Shown here: piece after piece, positions 61,158 through 64,000 of the stretch
Layout: each line of letters begins with the position of its first letter
How positions within the stretch are numbered: the stretch's first letter is position 1
Assembly (NCBI RefSeq): GCF_013778505.1
Contig: NZ_JAAOWU010000020.1
Coordinates: forward strand, 1 to 64,000
Direction of reading: 5' to 3'
Source: Pseudomonas sivasensis
GTDB taxonomy: Bacteria > Pseudomonadota > Gammaproteobacteria > Pseudomonadales > Pseudomonadaceae
Length of the DNA stretch: 64,000 nucleotides
The notes under the pieces: generated by a model
What the model saw: the letters and a program-made list of their open reading frames with translations, nothing else
The model's database searches: none
What the model was told of the DNA's origin: nothing
Position numbers and translations under genes: made by a program

Positions 61158-63659
61158 ATGTCGCGCCTCGCTCGTCCCTTGCATCCACTGGCTCTGTCAG
61201 TGGCGATGGCTTTTGCCGCAGTGCCGTTGCTGAATGTCCAATCCGCCTTTGCCGAAGAAAGCAGCCGCGCTGTGCGTAGCTTCCAGATCCCGGCCGGTGA
61301 CTTGAGCCAGGCCCTCAATAGCCTGGCCGAGCAGGCGGGGCTGGTGTTGGCCTTTGATGCAAGCTTGACTCGGGGCAAGCGTAGCAATGGCTTGAGCGGG
61401 CAATACGACACCGATGTGGCCCTGAACCAACTGCTTGCCGGCAACGGCCTGCAAGCCTTGAAGATTTCCGCCGACCGCTACCGCCTGGAAGCTATCCCGG
61501 ATAACGGCGGCGCCATGGAGTTGCAGCCCACCACCATCAGCGCTGCCTACCAGGCTGAAAGCCCCACTGGACCAGTGTCCGGCTATGTGGCCACGCGCAG
61601 CCTGTCGGGAACCAAGACCGACACCGCGCTGATTGAAACCCCGCAGTCGATCTCCATCGTGACCAGAGACCAGATGCGTGCGCAGAACGCCGAGAGCCTC
61701 AACCAGATCCTGCGCTACAGCGCCGCCGTGGTCCCGGAAACCCGTGGCGCTACCGCCTCGCGTCTGGACCAATTGACCATCCGCGGATTTGCTCCGGCCA
61801 CCTACCTTGATGGCCTGCGGATGCCATCGAGTCGTGATGCCTTGCCGCAAAAAGACGCCTTCGACCTGGAGCGTGTTGAAGTGCTGCGCGGTCCGGCGTC
61901 GGTGCTCTACGGTCAGGGCACACCGAGCGGGGTAATCAACATGGTCACCAAGCGCCCGCTGGACACGCCGTTTCATGAAGTGGGCGTCGAATACGGCACC
62001 TTCGACAAGAAACGCACCACCTTCGATTTGAGCGGGCCGATAGACGATCAGGGCGTGTACTCCTACCGTGTTGCCGGACTTTTCGACGATGCCGATGGTC
62101 AGGTTGAACACACCGAGACCCGCCGCCAGTCGCTGTCGACCGCGTTCACCTGGCGCCCGGACGATGCCACGTCGCTGACGCTGCTCGGGCATTTTCAAAA
62201 GGACCCCAAGGGCGCGTCCTACGGATCAGTCCCCGCCTGGGGCTCGGTATTGCACAGTCCAACCGGGCGCAGCATTGATGTGGATTTCTACGACGGTGAA
62301 AAGAACTTTGAGAAGAGCGACCGCGAGTATTACTCCATCGGCTACGCCTTCGAACATCACTTCGATGACGTGTGGACCGTACGCCAAAACGCGCGTTACC
62401 TGCGCAGTGAAGGCCAATACCGTAGCCTCTACAGCAACTACCTGCTGACGGATTATCGGACTATCCGCCGTTCGACTATCGCCACTGATGTGGACATGGA
62501 CGCTTATACCCTCGACAACCAGGTCCAGGCCAAATTCGACACGGGCCCGTTGCAGCACACCTTGCTGATGGGGCTCGATTATCAGAACACCAGCACCGAC
62601 ACCCTGTCCGGCTCAGGCACCTACACTGCCGGGCCAACCCTGGATATTTTCAACCCGGTCTACGGCGCAGCCGTTGCGGTACCGGCGTACACCACCGACG
62701 GCACGTCGCGTAGCGAACAGACCGGCGTCTACCTGCAAGAGCAGATGAAGTGGGATAAGTGGGTGTTGCTGCTGGGTGGTCGTTATGACTGGGCCAGCAC
62801 CGAGAGCAGCACCAAAACTCTTCGCACGGGCGTCAAGAGTCAATCCTCGCTGGACAGCAAGGCCTTCACCGGTCGTGTCGGCCTGGTCTATCTCTTCGAT
62901 AATGGCTTGGCGCCGTATGCCAGCTATTCGGAATCCTTCAACCCGCAGTCGGGCACCGGGTATGGCGGCTCGGTGTTCAAGCCGACCGAAGGTAAACAGT
63001 ATGAAATCGGCATCAAATACCAGCCGCCGGGCAGTAACAGCTTTATCACGGCGGCGATATTTGACCTGCGCCAGAGCAACGTACTGACGACCGATCCGGA
63101 CCCGACGCACCTGTGCGGTACCGGTCGTTGCCAGAGCCAGGACGGCGAAGTGCAATCCCGTGGTTTTGAGTTGGAAGGCAAGGCCAGCCTCAATGACAAC
63201 TTGGACATCACTGCGGCGTACGCGTACCTGGATAACCGCATCAGCAAGTCCAACAATACCGTGCGCTATGCACCCATCAGCGACATCGGCGTAGGCCCGG
63301 CAATCAACGCAGAGGGCACCACCACTTACGCGGTTCCGCGTCACACCGCCTCGGCGTGGGCGGACTACACCTTCCATGACGGCAACCTCAAGGGTTTTGG
63401 TGCCGGCGCCGGTGCGCGTTATGTCGGCTCTTCGTGGGGCGATACGGCTAACACCCTGAAAGTACCGGGCTACACCTTGTTCGATGCGGCGGTGCACTAC
63501 GACATCAAGAACATCGTCAACCTCAAGGACAACCTGCGCCTGGCGCTGAACGCTACCAACCTGGCGAATAAAGAGTATGTCGCGTCGTGCTATTCCTACT
63601 CGTGGTGCTGGTATGGCTCGCAGCGCACGGTGCAGGCGAGTGCGACTTATCAGTGGTGA
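61158..63659 (+). CDS. TonB-dependent ferrichrome/ferrioxamine-type receptor with STN domain
   Basis: Outer-membrane siderophore receptor of 833 aa. Signal peptide (about 1-32, NVQSAFAEE), STN (secretin/TonB N-terminal) domain (about 40-112: SFQIPAGDLSQALNSLAEQ, LSGQYDTDVALNQLL), plug (about 150-270: ETPQSISIVTRDQM, LTIRGFAPATYLDGLR, VEVLRGPASVLYGQGTPSG) and a barrel ending in aromatic Trp (QASATYQW). The cysteine-containing CYSYSWCWYGSQRTV end is like FiuA/FhuA-type receptors. STN domains signal to a FecR-like anti-sigma factor, but no such gene is within the window on its left side. Confidence 0.88.
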   Translation: MSRLARPLHPLALSVAMAFAAVPLLNVQSAFAEESSRAVRSFQIPAGDLSQALNSLAEQAGLVLAFDASLTRGKRSNGLSGQYDTDVALNQLLAGNGLQALKISADRYRLEAIPDNGGAMELQPTTISAAYQAESPTGPVSGYVATRSLSGTKTDTALIETPQSISIVTRDQMRAQNAESLNQILRYSAAVVPETRGATASRLDQLTIRGFAPATYLDGLRMPSSRDALPQKDAFDLERVEVLRGPASVLYGQGTPSGVINMVTKRPLDTPFHEVGVEYGTFDKKRTTFDLSGPIDDQGVYSYRVAGLFDDADGQVEHTETRRQSLSTAFTWRPDDATSLTLLGHFQKDPKGASYGSVPAWGSVLHSPTGRSIDVDFYDGEKNFEKSDREYYSIGYAFEHHFDDVWTVRQNARYLRSEGQYRSLYSNYLLTDYRTIRRSTIATDVDMDAYTLDNQVQAKFDTGPLQHTLLMGLDYQNTSTDTLSGSGTYTAGPTLDIFNPVYGAAVAVPAYTTDGTSRSEQTGVYLQEQMKWDKWVLLLGGRYDWASTESSTKTLRTGVKSQSSLDSKAFTGRVGLVYLFDNGLAPYASYSESFNPQSGTGYGGSVFKPTEGKQYEIGIKYQPPGSNSFITAAIFDLRQSNVLTTDPDPTHLCGTGRCQSQDGEVQSRGFELEGKASLNDNLDITAAYAYLDNRISKSNNTVRYAPISDIGVGPAINAEGTTTYAVPRHTASAWADYTFHDGNLKGFGAGAGARYVGSSWGDTANTLKVPGYTLFDAAVHYDIKNIVNLKDNLRLALNATNLANKEYVASCYSYSWCWYGSQRTVQASATYQW

Positions 63660-63691
63660 CTGCCTGCGACGTTGTATGGGTGAACGCTGTG

Positions 63692-63709
63692 TGGCGAGCG
63701 TACTCGCCA
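63692..63709. terminator. Hairpin after the receptor gene
   Basis: TGGCGAG-CGTA-CTCGCCA has perfect 7-bp arms, 33 nt after the stop codon. No T-run follows, so it is only a possible transcript end. Confidence 0.4.
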
Positions 63710-63800
63710 ACAACCCGTTCACTCGATAAGGCAATTTAATGGCCCCTTTGTAACAAAATTCTCGCCAGAATCGCTTTTATTTTCAGGTGGTTAGGCGGGG

Positions 63801-64000
63801 ATGAAGATGCGCAATGTTGGAATCATGCTGATCGCCTGCTCCCTGGCAGGGGGCGCGGCTGTCGTGCAGGCACGGGAGCTGCGCGAGGGTGACAAGTACA
63901 TGTGCAGTTGGGGCGCTGGCACCGCTGCCAGGGCCCAGGAACTCAAGCTGTCGGGGGTGTCGTTGTACGCCGCTCGGCAGAAGATCCAGACCCTCAAGTT
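63801..64000 (+). CDS. Partial periplasmic protein, cut by the window edge
   Basis: The reading frame from ATG 63801 runs open to the end. It encodes a signal peptide (MKMRNVGIMLIACSLAGGAA, then VVQARE) followed by LREGDKYMCSWGAGTAARAQ. It is an exported protein of unknown function; 66 residues are visible. An ATG two codons later is an equally good start. Confidence 0.6.
   Translation, partial: MKMRNVGIMLIACSLAGGAAVVQARELREGDKYMCSWGAGTAARAQELKLSGVSLYAARQKIQTLK

Overview
The window looks like chromosome of a fluorescent Pseudomonas of the P. fluorescens group. It is GC-rich with Pseudomonas codon use. It carries a viscosin-family lipopeptide synthetase, a P. putida-type methionine gamma-lyase with its Lrp regulator, several TonB-dependent receptors, and many REP/REPIN palindromes of the kind known from this group. 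I see no rRNA, tRNA, prophage, insertion sequence or CRISPR array.

Region 1 (1-28.8 kb) is the lipopeptide locus. Two giant NRPS genes, overlapping by 4 nt, encode four and three modules plus tandem thioesterases. Specificity codes I read by eye predict Thr-Val-Leu-Ser-Leu-Ser-Ile. That equals residues 3-9 of the viscosin/WLIP/massetolide nonapeptides, so a two-module initiating synthetase (ViscA-type) is expected outside the window. MacA/MacB export genes follow, then a convergent LuxR-type regulator.

Region 2 (28.9-38.1 kb) is ordinary accessory chromosome. It holds divergent mdeA/mdeR, an AhpD-like protein, a TonB-dependent receptor, an SRPBCC protein, a repeat-rich spacer (a 316-bp tandem duplication containing 16-bp arrays), a two-component system, and a membrane protein followed by a 24-residue peptide.

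Region 3 (38.2-52.2 kb) is a myo-inositol locus: a divergent RpiR-type regulator, iolC(-DUF2090)-iolE-iolB-iolI-iolD-iolG, a second Gfo/Idh oxidoreductase, and a sugar ABC importer (binding protein, double ATPase, permease). The same palindrome, TGGAA-N6-TTCCA, lies upstream of iolC and upstream of the importer and is the likely operator. REPINs interrupt the operon at two points. No iolA is present here.

Region 4 (52.5-64 kb) holds a DksA-like protein lacking two zinc cysteines, a chemoreceptor, several small hypothetical genes, a glycine-betaine-type binding protein, a TonB receptor with an upstream DUF2946 gene, a DUF3995 membrane protein, a large STN-containing siderophore receptor, and a truncated periplasmic protein at the right edge.

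Most of the window belongs to known systems. The least explained items are the 16-bp repeat arrays, the altered epimerisation motifs in two condensation domains, the chimeric REP, and a few uncharacterised small genes.
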